DNA from: Rickettsiales bacterium
GTDB lineage: Bacteria; Pseudomonadota; Alphaproteobacteria; UBA8366
Assembly (NCBI GenBank): GCA_002724555.1
Contig: PBOZ01000069.1
Span: 1 to 64,000, forward strand
Reading direction: 5' to 3'
DNA length: 64,000 nt
A program made the position numbers and the translations under genes. This document shows positions 1-7,910 of the stretch, piece by piece. Numbering within the stretch: position 1 is the first letter of the stretch; each line of letters begins with the position of its first letter. Under the pieces are notes generated by a model, which saw nothing but the letters and a program-made list of their open reading frames with translations, did no database searches and was not told the origin of the DNA.

Positions 1-147
1 GCATCTCTGTGATGTAATAGAATTAGATCGAAAAGAATTGAGCATTGGCCAATTTCATCGGCAGATTACTGTCGTGTGTGATGCATTCATATTACTGAGA
101 CCCGCATGATCAATGGGAACTTTGTAAGCCAAATCGCGCAGAGACAT
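1..147 (-). other. Truncated unknown ORF at left edge, interrupted by in-frame TGA
   Basis: On the minus strand an ATG at 147 is preceded by a good ribosome binding site (GAGGA, about 7 nt away), 58 nt after the stop of the acyl-CoA dehydrogenase gene and on the same strand. The frame encodes 30 residues starting MSLRDLAYKVPIDHAG and ending VICR. It then meets TGA at 57-55 and stays open for 18 more codons to the window edge. I do not recognise the product. It may be a short protein, a broken gene, or (because selC lies 5.5 kb away) a recoded gene. An open run of 18 codons is expected by chance often enough that recoding cannot be argued from this alone. Confidence 0.25.
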
Positions 148-204
148 CTTATATCCTCAACGTCTCCATTGACGAACCCAACTCCGAGCAACGGAATAAA
201 AGAA

Positions 205-1419
205 TCAAAGTCCAAGTTCCGCTTTTGCGATTATATTGTGCTGAATTTCATTCGATCCGGAATAGATCGAGACCTTGCGAAAATGAAGATAATTTGGCGT
301 ACAACCATTCGCGTAATCCGCACCGATGGGCGCTTCATTCCAGCCCTGTGTTAAGGCGGTATAGAGATAAGGTTGGGCATAATAGCCGACAGCCTGCATT
401 TTTAACTCAGTCAATTGTTGCTGACTTTCGGTATTTCGAATTTTGAAGATATTTGCTTCGGCACCGAGCGGCTGTCCCCCGAGATCGCCACTGCGAGACA
501 ATGCGTCCACGGACCGAAGCATTAACGCTTCAAGCGTTTTAAGTTCAAGCTCAACAGCCGCAATCTTACGGGCAAACCCGCGGTCTTCCGATAGCGGTGC
601 GCCACCGGACATTTCATCTTCGGCGGCAATCATTTTGAGCTGGCTAAGTAGTTTCTTATGCGGGCCAAGGGAGCCACCCGACATCCGCTCATGTGCAAGT
701 AAGTATTTGCCAATGCCCCACCCATTGCCAATTTCGCCAACTGTATTTTCAACAGGAACACGAACATCGTCAAAAAAAACCATATTGGTTTCATGCAGAC
801 CATCCATTAGGACGATTGGGCTCATGGAAATTCCGGGCGTCTGGAGATCTAACAAAATAAACGTAATGCCCTGCTGCTTGCGATCTTCGTTAGAGGTTCG
901 TGCAAGTAAGAAACACCAATCAGACCAGTGCGCCTTGGTAGTCCAGGTCTTAGTCCCGTTTATAATCCAGTAATCGCCATCCCGCTTGGCAGTAGTGGTT
1001 AAGGAGGCGAGATCGGAACCCGAACCTGGCTCAGAATATCCCTGACACCAAACATCTTCGCCCGAAAGCATGCGTGGCAAGAATTTTTGCTTTTGCGCAT
1101 CCGTGCCAAAACCCATTAAAACTGGTCCACACATATTGATACCGAATGAGATCAAACGGGGTGCTGCTGCTAAGGCGTGTTCTTCATCAAAAATATACTT
1201 TTGCGCTAACGTCCAACCCGGCCCGCCAAATTCCGCGGGCCAGTTAGGGGCAACCCACCCTTTGGCATGCAGCATGCGGTGCCAATTCATAATGTCGTCC
1301 CGCTGCAGCTCGATGCCGTTTTCTACCTTGTGACGTAGACCCTTGGGCAGAGATGCTGCTAAGAAGCGGCGGACGTTCTGGCGAAATTCCTTATCCTCCG
1401 CACCGAATTCGATATCCAT
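205..1419 (-). CDS. Acyl-CoA dehydrogenase family protein
   Basis: A 404-residue flavoprotein that should oxidise an acyl-CoA thioester at the alpha-beta position and pass electrons to ETF. The N-terminal helical domain (about 1-120) is followed by the family signature GYSEPGSGSDLASL near residue 128, the middle beta-domain (INGTKTWTTKAHWSDWC) and the C-terminal helical domain ending SIYSGSNEIQHNIIAK, the usual FAD/substrate signature. Length is normal for the family. The start has GAGAG about 9 nt upstream. Substrate cannot be told from sequence; this subgroup often acts in branched-chain, steroid or aromatic acyl-CoA catabolism. The large plus-strand ORFs inside it are shadows. Confidence 0.93.
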   Translation of the reverse strand: MDIEFGAEDKEFRQNVRRFLAASLPKGLRHKVENGIELQRDDIMNWHRMLHAKGWVAPNWPAEFGGPGWTLAQKYIFDEEHALAAAPRLISFGINMCGPVLMGFGTDAQKQKFLPRMLSGEDVWCQGYSEPGSGSDLASLTTTAKRDGDYWIINGTKTWTTKAHWSDWCFLLARTSNEDRKQQGITFILLDLQTPGISMSPIVLMDGLHETNMVFFDDVRVPVENTVGEIGNGWGIGKYLLAHERMSGGSLGPHKKLLSQLKMIAAEDEMSGGAPLSEDRGFARKIAAVELELKTLEALMLRSVDALSRSGDLGGQPLGAEANIFKIRNTESQQQLTELKMQAVGYYAQPYLYTALTQGWNEAPIGADYANGCTPNYLHFRKVSIYSGSNEIQHNIIAKAELGL

Positions 1420-1501
1420 TATATAAACTCTCTACGCAGACCAAATAAGGCGAGTATACGATCATTAAGAGAGATTTGTCAGAAGAGAGGAAAAAGTTGG
1501 T

Positions 1502-2269
1502 TCAAAAGTTGTCTTTGCGCTTTCGGGTTTCAGCGAAAACCGCCACTAAATCTGCGCCGCTCAGTCCAACAGTTGATTGTAAATTTTCACTCATCGGGCG
1601 CAAAAATGGGTTGGTGGTACGTTCTAAACCAATTGTCGTGGGAACGGTTGGCAAGCCCTTTGCCCGCAAATCGTCAATTTCCTTGCTGCGTGCCACTAGG
1701 CGGTCGTTACCAGGCTCCACCGACAGCGCAAACTGCGCGTTTGCCTGTGTGTATTCATGCGCGCAGTAAACGGTTGTTTCATCGGGAAGATCCATAAGTT
1801 TCTGCAGGCTGTTCCACATCATCGCCGGTGTCCCTTCGAACAAACGCCCGCAGCCAAGCGCAAACAAAGTGTCTCCGACAAATGCAACGCCTTCACTCTC
1901 GAAGTAATACGCTATATGTCCGGTCGTATGACCGGGAACTTCGAATACCTTGGCTGTCATGGACCCAAACGCATAATCATCCCCCTCAGATACTCGCACG
2001 TCGATACCCGGAATGCGTTCTGCGTCGTTGGCGGCCCCTACAATGGTACACCCCCAACGCTCTTTGAGAGATAGATTTGCGCCAGTATGGTCGCCGTGGT
2101 GATGGGTATTAAGGATATGGGAAAGACGCCAGTTATTTTCCTCTAGTCCGGCGTTTACGGCGTCCGCGTCGGGTGTGTCGATGCTCGCAGTCAGCCCTGA
2201 AACAGTATCATGGGCGAGAAAACCGTAGTTGTCAGATCTACAAGGAAACTGATGAATTTGCAGGGGCAT
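1502..2269 (-). CDS. gloB: Hydroxyacylglutathione hydrolase (glyoxalase II)
   Basis: A 255-residue metallo-beta-lactamase-fold enzyme that hydrolyses S-lactoylglutathione to lactate and glutathione, completing methylglyoxal detoxification in the cytosol. The metal-binding motif THHHGDHTGA is at about residue 56, followed by PGHTTGHIAYY and the FVGDTLFALGCGRLFEG segment with the bridging Asp. YCAHEYTQANAQFAL carries the last His ligand. The C-terminal helical glutathione-binding region (NPFLRP) is present. Length and N-terminus (MPLQIHQFPCRSDNYGFL) match the family. It lies in the same direction as its neighbours but with wide spacing, so operon membership is uncertain. Confidence 0.94.
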   Translation of the reverse strand: MPLQIHQFPCRSDNYGFLAHDTVSGLTASIDTPDADAVNAGLEENNWRLSHILNTHHHGDHTGANLSLKERWGCTIVGAANDAERIPGIDVRVSEGDDYAFGSMTAKVFEVPGHTTGHIAYYFESEGVAFVGDTLFALGCGRLFEGTPAMMWNSLQKLMDLPDETTVYCAHEYTQANAQFALSVEPGNDRLVARSKEIDDLRAKGLPTVPTTIGLERTTNPFLRPMSENLQSTVGLSGADLVAVFAETRKRKDNF

Positions 2270-2374
2270 AAACTAATTCTCCGAAATTGCCGTGGTCGAT
2301 CATGACTATGAATCTAGACGTTTATCATTGATTTTTAAGCTAGCTGAAAGGTAGCAATTTGACATGCTTTCATA

Positions 2375-3502
2375 TCAAAACGACTCCCGTATCATTGCCT
2401 CATAGTCTTCGTCTGTCGCGTTGCGCGGATTGGTTAGGGCAGACAAATCTTTCTTAGCATATGCGATCAAATCCGGAATGTCCTCTTCCTCTAAGCCCAT
2501 TGCCTGTAATCCGGACGGCAGGCCTATATCGGCGTTCATTGCTGCGACCGCCTCCGCTATATCGGCACCCTGCGCCAATCCTATTACTTGGCGCAAACGT
2601 TCAAACTTCTCATCGCATTCGGACGCATTAAACCGAAGCACCGCGGGTAAAAATACAGCGTTCAAAGTTCCATGATGCAAATTTAGGCGTTCAATTCGAC
2701 CCGCCGCATGGCTCATCGCATGAACCGCACCCAGACCTTTTATAAAAGACATTGCCCCCTCAGTGGAGCACATCATCATTTGCCAACGAGCATCGCGATT
2801 ATTGCCATCCTTAACCGCTTGAGGGAGGTTGCGCCAACCCCTCCACAATCCGTCAAGCGCGATACCGTCAGCGGGCGGATTAACCGTGGGTGTCAAAAAC
2901 GCCTCTATGCAATGTGTTATCGCGTCCATACCAGTGGCCGCTGTCATCATTTGTGGTAAACCTAAAGTAAGTTCTGGATCGCAGATGGCAGCTTTTGGAA
3001 CAAAGAGTGGACTTGCGAAAGTCAACTTGCGGCCATCGTCCATTATGATGACAAACCCGACGGAGACCTCACTCCCCGTTCCGGCTGTGGTTGGCATGGC
3101 AATAAGAGGCGCGACGGATTGAACTCGTTTTGCACCTCCGGCCAATGGATCAAATTGCGCCAATGGACCACCGCTGCCAGCAAGTAGCGCGACGGCTTTA
3201 CCTAGGTCCATTGAAGAGCCACCGCCAATGGCGAGGATGCCATCGCAGCTATCTTCCTTAAACTGTTCAAAAGCCTTCAAGGCGGCGGATTCCGTTGGAT
3301 TACCAGGAGTTTCATCGAAAATCGAGATCGGCACATCAGAACCGATCGCCTCGATTGCTATTTCGACAAGCCCTGCCGCACGTACCCCATTGTCCGTTGC
3401 GATAAATGGTTTAGAAATTTCCGCGCGGCGGAGTTCGGTTGGAATTTTTTGGACCGCCCCGAAGTCGAAATGGGTTGTCGTCAAATACGTCAATGTCGCC
3501 AT
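2375..3502 (-). CDS. Iron-containing (group III) alcohol dehydrogenase
   Basis: A 375-residue NAD(P)-dependent alcohol dehydrogenase of the iron-activated family. The nucleotide-binding segment GGGSSMDLGKAVALL is near residue 93, and TTAGTGSEVS follows. The metal-binding region has D at GMDAITHCIEAFL and His residues in GAVHAMSHAAG and NLHHGTLNAVFLP, as expected for Fe/Zn coordination. Length is typical. The substrate (short alcohol, lactaldehyde, maleylacetate or other) cannot be assigned. The start is 23 nt downstream (in transcription) of a short hexamer repeat. Confidence 0.9.
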   Translation of the reverse strand: MATLTYLTTTHFDFGAVQKIPTELRRAEISKPFIATDNGVRAAGLVEIAIEAIGSDVPISIFDETPGNPTESAALKAFEQFKEDSCDGILAIGGGSSMDLGKAVALLAGSGGPLAQFDPLAGGAKRVQSVAPLIAMPTTAGTGSEVSVGFVIIMDDGRKLTFASPLFVPKAAICDPELTLGLPQMMTAATGMDAITHCIEAFLTPTVNPPADGIALDGLWRGWRNLPQAVKDGNNRDARWQMMMCSTEGAMSFIKGLGAVHAMSHAAGRIERLNLHHGTLNAVFLPAVLRFNASECDEKFERLRQVIGLAQGADIAEAVAAMNADIGLPSGLQAMGLEEEDIPDLIAYAKKDLSALTNPRNATDEDYEAMIRESF

Positions 3503-3524
3503 GTTGCATCCTAGGTTTTAATGC

Positions 3525-3548
3525 GGGTACGGGTACGGGTACGAGTAC
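3525..3548. repeat. Short hexanucleotide tandem repeat upstream of the alcohol dehydrogenase
   Basis: Three exact copies of GGGTAC are followed by a variant copy GAGTAC and then decaying GTGTGC. The tract sits in the 154-bp gap between the alcohol dehydrogenase start and hisI, inside the region where the dehydrogenase promoter should be. It is too short and has no spacers, so it is not a CRISPR. It may be a simple slippage-prone sequence. Confidence 0.75.
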
Positions 3549-3656
3549 GTGTGCGTTTACACGTTACCCACGGCATACCGATCGAGCCAAGTTTCTATGT
3601 TGAAACTAATTTGCTTAAAATACACAAGCGCGTTTCGGGTTGTCAGTTCTTAATAA

Positions 3657-4160
3657 TTACAAACGGGTGGGATTGGGCGCATTCCCGTAAACGTCGGCCG
3701 GTTCAAAAAGCTTTGTTGCCTCCTCAAACTTAAGTTGTGGAGCAAGATTTTCGGCTTGTCCTAGTGGTACAGAGCGATAAAAGCAGGAACGGTATCCAAC
3801 GTGACAGCTAGCTCCAGAGCCCCCAACTTGGACGCGTAACCAAAGGGCGTCCTGGTCGTCATCTATGCGCATCTCTATGACCCGCTGGATAAGGCCGCTA
3901 CTTGAACCCTTGTGCCAAAGGCATCCACGGCTTCTACTCCAATAGTGCGCTTCTTCGGTTTCAATTGTTCTTTTTAGCGCCTCATTATTCATATACCCGA
4001 GCATCAGAACGTCACCCGTAGCGGCGTCAGTTGTAATGCAGGGTATCAGGCCATCCGTACCGAACTTCGGTGCCAAGTCACTGCTCTCCTCGACTTGTTC
4101 GACAGACTTGCGGGCCTTAAACAGAGGAAAGCTCCTGCCATCGTCATTCTCAGGCGTCAT
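3657..4160 (-). CDS. hisI: Phosphoribosyl-AMP cyclohydrolase
   Basis: Catalyses opening of the adenine ring of phosphoribosyl-AMP in histidine synthesis. Family motifs are clear: [31 protein letters not shown] and [12 protein letters not shown], which carry the zinc and magnesium ligands. The start at 4160 is chosen over the longer ORF start (4187) because GGAAGGAG lies about 8 nt upstream. That gives 167 residues, with about 30 extra N-terminal residues relative to the family core. It overlaps the end of folE by 11 nt, so translation is probably coupled. No fused HisE domain is present. Confidence 0.93.
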   Translation of the reverse strand: MTPENDDGRSFPLFKARKSVEQVEESSDLAPKFGTDGLIPCITTDAATGDVLMLGYMNNEALKRTIETEEAHYWSRSRGCLWHKGSSSGLIQRVIEMRIDDDQDALWLRVQVGGSGASCHVGYRSCFYRSVPLGQAENLAPQLKFEEATKLFEPADVYGNAPNPTRL

Positions 4161-4803
4161 CAATGCTGCTCCTTCCGCCACCAACAATCGACAGAAACTC
4201 TTGGCGGATCATTGGGTCGTCGCGGAATGAACCCAACATGCGGCTCGTGACCATGCTGACGCCCGGTTTGTGGATACCGCGCGTGGTCATACATTGATGC
4301 GCCGCCTCAATGACGACGCCGACTCCCCGCGGCTTCAAGACATCTTGGATTGTACCCGCAATTTGCGCGGTAAGCGTCTCTTGGATCTGCATCCGTTTTG
4401 CAAACACTTCGACGACGCGTGCCAATTTAGAAATTCCGACTACGCGGTTCGCCGGCAAGTAGCCGATATGTGCCTTGCCTAGGATAGGAACGATGTGATG
4501 CTCACAATACGATTCGAGACGAATATCGCGTATAACGATCATCTCGTTATAGTCAGCCGTCTCCTCAAATGTCGTTGTTAGCAACGAAACCGGGTCCTCG
4601 TGATATCCGGCAAAAAACTCTTCATAGGCCCGCACAACGCGATTTGGTGTATCGACGAGGCCTTCACGGTCGGGGTCATCACCGGCCCATTCAATCAGGG
4701 TTCGAACGGCTGCTTCCGCTTCAGCCTGGCTGGGTCTCTGTCGCCTTGTCGATTTTTTTTCCACCGCACTCTTAGGGCGACCCCCGACATTAGTTGAATT
4801 CAT
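4150..4803 (-). CDS. folE: GTP cyclohydrolase I (FolE type)
   Basis: Converts GTP to 7,8-dihydroneopterin triphosphate, the first step of folate (and queuosine) synthesis. Motifs include [20 protein letters not shown] (zinc Cys/His), [22 protein letters not shown] and [10 protein letters not shown] with the second zinc Cys. The tracked ORF starts at 4929, but the ATG at 4803 (MNSTNVGG) has AAAGGAA at the right distance and gives the usual 217 residues. It is divergent from a Zur-type regulator with a palindrome between them, so control by zinc is plausible because this enzyme uses Zn. Confidence 0.94.
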   Translation of the reverse strand: MNSTNVGGRPKSAVEKKSTRRQRPSQAEAEAAVRTLIEWAGDDPDREGLVDTPNRVVRAYEEFFAGYHEDPVSLLTTTFEETADYNEMIVIRDIRLESYCEHHIVPILGKAHIGYLPANRVVGISKLARVVEVFAKRMQIQETLTAQIAGTIQDVLKPRGVGVVIEAAHQCMTTRGIHKPGVSMVTSRMLGSFRDDPMIRQEFLSIVGGGRSSIDDA

Positions 4804-4869
4804 TGCAATTCCTTTCCCAAGACCAGCCTCGGTTCTTAAGGATATGTAATACTTGTAAATCAGAATTGA

Positions 4870-4883
4870 AACGTTATAACGTT
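4870..4883. promoter_or_regulatory. Candidate Zur/Fur-type operator
   Basis: AACGTTATAACGTT is a perfect 14-bp palindrome. It lies 66 bp upstream of the folE start and 30 bp upstream of the zur-like start. Fur-superfamily operators, and Zur boxes in particular, share a GTTATA-type AT-rich dyad. The site could serve both divergent genes. The assignment is inferred from position and form. Confidence 0.5.
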
Positions 4884-4913
4884 GCTTTTCGTGATTACAA
4901 GAAGGGATAGGAT

Positions 4914-5420
4914 ATGATGACTTCGTCACCTCAACCTAAACCCTGCTTTGATAATAATTGCGGCGAGCAGCATGAGCCATCTGAACGTTTGGCAATGGCC
5001 GCAGCTTTGTGCAAAAAACGTGGAACTCAGTTTACAAAATTACGGCGCCGAATTCTAGAGTTACTTTGGGATAACGGTCGTCCGATGGGGGCCTATGAGC
5101 TTATCGATGCCTTAACGCCGGATGATTCTCGCCGCGTCGGACCACCCACTGTATATCGCGGACTTGAATTTTTAACATCCCAGGGACTTGTGGCAAAAAT
5201 CGAGAGCCGAAACGCCTACGTCCCGCTAACGCATCCCGAGCGCCACCTTGATTGTCTTTTTTTTATTTGTATTAAGTGCGGCAAATCAGACCAGTTTGAA
5301 GACCAGCGCCTTGAAAGTTTAATCTCCGAATGTGCGGCGAGAATCGGTTTCCATACGCAACGCCGGGTTGTCGAAGTGGAAGGAACCTGTTCGAATTGCG
5401 CATTTGGCGCAACAATCTGA
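4914..5420 (+). CDS. zur: Fur-family transcriptional regulator, probably Zur
   Basis: A 168-residue metal-sensing repressor. The N-terminal winged helix (about 25-105) contains [13 protein letters not shown] and GAYELIDAL, and [13 protein letters not shown] is the DNA-recognition helix typical of the family. The C-terminal dimer domain carries HRH-like [11 protein letters not shown] and two Cys pairs, [10 protein letters not shown] and CSNCAFGA, which form the structural zinc site seen in Zur and Fur. The early Cys residues (CFDNNC) are unusual. I favour Zur over Fur because of sequence style (Q-F-T-K-L-R, C-terminal CSNCAF) and pairing with a zinc enzyme gene. Autoregulation through the 4870 palindrome is likely. 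Confidence 0.8.
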   Translation: MMTSSPQPKPCFDNNCGEQHEPSERLAMAAALCKKRGTQFTKLRRRILELLWDNGRPMGAYELIDALTPDDSRRVGPPTVYRGLEFLTSQGLVAKIESRNAYVPLTHPERHLDCLFFICIKCGKSDQFEDQRLESLISECAARIGFHTQRRVVEVEGTCSNCAFGATI

Positions 5421-5598
5421 AAAGGCCAGTACTTCAAAGTCGAACGCAGCTTACTTTGAGGCGACCTCCATTTATAATACTCAGCATATTTAAGTCAGCA
5501 GTAGGGCGACTGTCCTGATAACTTTGTTGAATGTCTGCCCGTTTCCCTCATTTAGCGACATATCCGACCACAGGGCTACCAAGGAAACCAAAAGGTTT

Positions 5599-5693
5599 TG
5601 GCGGAAGAGAGTGAGAGTCGAACTCACCGGGACCGTTTAACGCCCCCCAACGGTTTTGAAGACCGCGCGCGACACCAGCCGCGATTCCCTTCC
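5599..5693 (-). tRNA. selC: tRNA-Sec (selenocysteine), anticodon TCA
   Basis: The minus strand reads GGAAGGGAATCGCGGC at the 5' end and ends in TCTCTTCCGCCA. It gives an 8-bp acceptor stem with one G-T wobble, an anticodon loop CTTCAAA (anticodon TCA), a long variable arm starting GTTGGGGGGCG and a T arm with GAGTTCGACTCTC. Length is 95 nt including encoded CCA, as in E. coli selC, which it closely resembles (shared GGTCCCGG and GTTGGGG blocks). It stands alone; selA, selB and selD are not in the window. Its presence means that UGA decoding as Sec should be considered for this genome. Confidence 0.95.
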
Positions 5694-5928
5694 AAAAACG
5701 ATATCAATAGATAGCCGGGCTCGATTGCAAATAAAATCCGGGAGTAGAAACAAAAAGTCCTCCAAAATTCTCTATTTTTTCGCACAAGCTGGTTTTCTGG
5801 CGATTTGGCAAATAAGCACCGTACTTTTCATAAACCAATCGTCTACAACCTCGGCATCGCTTGTTAGTAGTTAATTGCAAAATTGATTTTTTCCCCAATT
5901 ACAGCAAATTAACCGCTATTATCGTTTT
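5694..5928. other. Intergenic region between selC and the GST gene
   Basis: This 235-bp AT-rich stretch should hold the selC promoter (minus) and the GST/FAD-oxidoreductase promoter (plus). A 64-codon minus ORF (5704-5898) crosses most of it, but I see no ribosome binding site or recognisable motif, and I do not call it. The 178 bp on the other side of selC (5421-5598) also shows no gene. Confidence 0.5.
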
Positions 5929-6546
5929 ATGTCGTACCACCTTTACAATCGCCTGGGTTCTGGTGGGTTTGTTGTCGAAGCAGCCCTTACCCTCGCAAAA
6001 GTCGATTTTGAGCTCACGGAGCTAGACTCTAAAGTAGGCACGCCCCTACCGGAAAGTTTCCGAGAGACCAACCCCTGGGGACAGGTGCCAACATTGATCT
6101 TACCCGATGGGACGACGATGACAGAATCCACCGCGATACTGATCCATCTGGCAGCCTGTTTTCCGGAAAAGGCGCTTGCCCCTGCGCCTGGCACATCCGA
6201 GCATGCCCAATTTCTGCGCTGGACGGTTTTCGCAGGCGTAAACCTTTATGGATCTGTTGTTCGCCGCGGCTATCCCTTTCGATTTACAGACGACGAGGAG
6301 GGTCACAAAGCAATTCGCACCGCGGCTATCCGAAGGATGGGAGAAGCGTTGCTTGTGATAGAAGACCATATTAAAGGCCCATTCTTACTCGGCAAAAGTA
6401 TGAGTTTAGCCGATATCTATATTGCCATGTTTTTCATTTGGCATCGCGGAGAGATAGAAGCACCCAGGCTTTTTGCGCTTACTAATCAAGTTCGTTCGGA
6501 TCGGGTCATAGGACCGATATGGCGACGCCACTTCGGCGAACGTTGA
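5929..6546 (+). CDS. Glutathione S-transferase family protein
   Basis: A 205-residue cytosolic protein with the GST fold. The thioredoxin-like N-domain begins MSYHLYNRLGSGGFVVEAAL and contains the cis-Pro segment WGQVPTLIL, followed by TMTESTAILIHLA, the usual glutathione-binding Glu-Ser pair. The C-terminal helical domain has GPFLLGKSMSLADIYIAMF, the conserved N-capping and Asp motif. The catalytic residue is probably Ser in GSGG rather than Tyr or Cys. It precedes an FAD oxidoreductase by 9 nt, so the two are probably co-transcribed. The substrate is unknown. Confidence 0.9.
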   Translation: MSYHLYNRLGSGGFVVEAALTLAKVDFELTELDSKVGTPLPESFRETNPWGQVPTLILPDGTTMTESTAILIHLAACFPEKALAPAPGTSEHAQFLRWTVFAGVNLYGSVVRRGYPFRFTDDEEGHKAIRTAAIRRMGEALLVIEDHIKGPFLLGKSMSLADIYIAMFFIWHRGEIEAPRLFALTNQVRSDRVIGPIWRRHFGER

Positions 6547-6555
6547 GGCTATTTT

Positions 6556-7893
6556 ATGCAACGTGACCGCACGATATTTCATCCCGATTACAAGCCGGAG
6601 CCTTATTGGTGGGAGGCGGCACGGCCCAGCACCGATTATTCCACCAACCTGCCACGCGAGACGGAAATATTCGTCATTGGCAGCGGCTATTCTGGGCTTT
6701 CGGCCGCACTTGAATTAGCCAAAGAAGGCCGTTCCGTCACTGTAGTTGACGCTCTTACGTTTGGTGAGGCCGCTAGTAGTCGGAATGGCGGTGGCGTAAG
6801 CGCCGGCGTTAATATTGGCAAGGGCATTTCCGGCGGCCCAGGCCAATCATACCGTTCAGATAGTTTATTAAATGGCCTCCTTTCAGAGAGTGCTGCTGCT
6901 TTCGAGTTTATCAGCACCCTTATCCAACGCGAGGGCATTGAATGTCATTTTGAGAAGAGAGGCCGCTTCGTTGGCGCGGTTACACCCGACCACTTTAACG
7001 GGATGAAAGAAAAGGCAGAAACGCTCAACCGAACAATACAGGTTGGGGCAAAGATCATTCCCAAAGTAGATCAACGCCGAGAAATCGGTAGTGACTTTTA
7101 TTACGGTGGCATGACTATTGAGCGGGCCGGGAAACTTCACCCAGCTCTCCTTCATAAAGGAATGCTTAACGCTTGCCATCGAGCCGGCGTAACACTTTGC
7201 GCTCATTGCCGGGTCGAACAGATAGGCGGCAGTATTGGTAAGTTTCAAATTCAAACTACCAAGGGCGATTGCCGTGCTGAGCAGGTTATCGTTGCAACCA
7301 ACGGCTATACCGGTGACCTAACACCTAAGCTGCGACGACGGATCGTTCCGATTTCGAGTCAGATCATCGCTACAGAAGAAATACCGGAAGACCTTGCGCT
7401 CGAACTTATTCCAAATGGGCGTACGATTTCTGAAAGTCCGCGCGTTACCAGCTATTATCGATTACTCCCAGGCGACCGGCGCGTGATGTATGGGGGACGA
7501 GCCCGTTTTGAAAATGTCCACCCAGACGTCAGTGCCACGCTTCTCTATCAAATGATGACCGAACGATGGCCACAACTGCGAGGCGTTCGAATTACCCATT
7601 CTTGGTCCGGTTTCGTAGCAATGACGGTCGATGCGCTCCCCCATATGGGCCAGGAGGATGGATTATATTATTGTACCGGATGCAACGGCAGTGGCGTGGC
7701 AATGATGACCCATCTTGGCAGACAAGTCGCACAACGCATCCTACAAGATGGCCAACCCGTGAGTGCCTACGAAAATCTTGATTTTCAAACGGTCCCAGTT
7801 CCATTCTACACGGGCAATCCTTGGTTCTTACCAATTATCGGCAATTACTACCGCTATCTCGATAATCGGGAACGCCGTCGTGCTGCCAGATAG
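6556..7893 (+). CDS. FAD-dependent oxidoreductase (DAO family, PuuB-like)
   Basis: A 445-residue flavoenzyme of the D-amino-acid-oxidase/glycine-oxidase group. The Rossmann dinucleotide motif VIGSGYSGLSAALELAKEG starts near residue 39, followed by ASSRNGGGVSAG, typical of this family. The C-terminus has the second FAD contact region GLYYCTGCNGSGVAMM. The N-terminal segment SYWWEAA-like YWWEAARP resembles gamma-glutamylputrescine oxidoreductases, which oxidise amines to imines with release of peroxide. The exact substrate is not readable. It follows the GST gene closely and converges on map with 17 bp between stops. Confidence 0.88.
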   Translation: MQRDRTIFHPDYKPEPYWWEAARPSTDYSTNLPRETEIFVIGSGYSGLSAALELAKEGRSVTVVDALTFGEAASSRNGGGVSAGVNIGKGISGGPGQSYRSDSLLNGLLSESAAAFEFISTLIQREGIECHFEKRGRFVGAVTPDHFNGMKEKAETLNRTIQVGAKIIPKVDQRREIGSDFYYGGMTIERAGKLHPALLHKGMLNACHRAGVTLCAHCRVEQIGGSIGKFQIQTTKGDCRAEQVIVATNGYTGDLTPKLRRRIVPISSQIIATEEIPEDLALELIPNGRTISESPRVTSYYRLLPGDRRVMYGGRARFENVHPDVSATLLYQMMTERWPQLRGVRITHSWSGFVAMTVDALPHMGQEDGLYYCTGCNGSGVAMMTHLGRQVAQRILQDGQPVSAYENLDFQTVPVPFYTGNPWFLPIIGNYYRYLDNRERRRAAR

Positions 7894-7910
7894 GGGATCG
7901 ATCGCCACGA

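Noticed and set aside
443-973. 176-codon plus-strand ORF within the acyl-CoA dehydrogenase gene
   Set aside because: It is the antisense shadow of a clear gene, Ser/Arg/Pro-rich, with no motif or ribosome binding site.
3525-3548. Repeat tract considered as a CRISPR fragment
   Set aside because: Units are 6 bp and contiguous, with no spacers and no cas genes.
4804-4929. N-terminal extension of folE in the track
   Set aside because: It would run through the operator palindrome and the zur start; the ATG at 4803 has a good ribosome binding site and matches the usual length.
5704-5898. 64-codon minus-strand ORF just upstream of selC, containing CRGC
   Set aside because: No ribosome binding site, no recognisable family, and it covers the region where the selC promoter should be.
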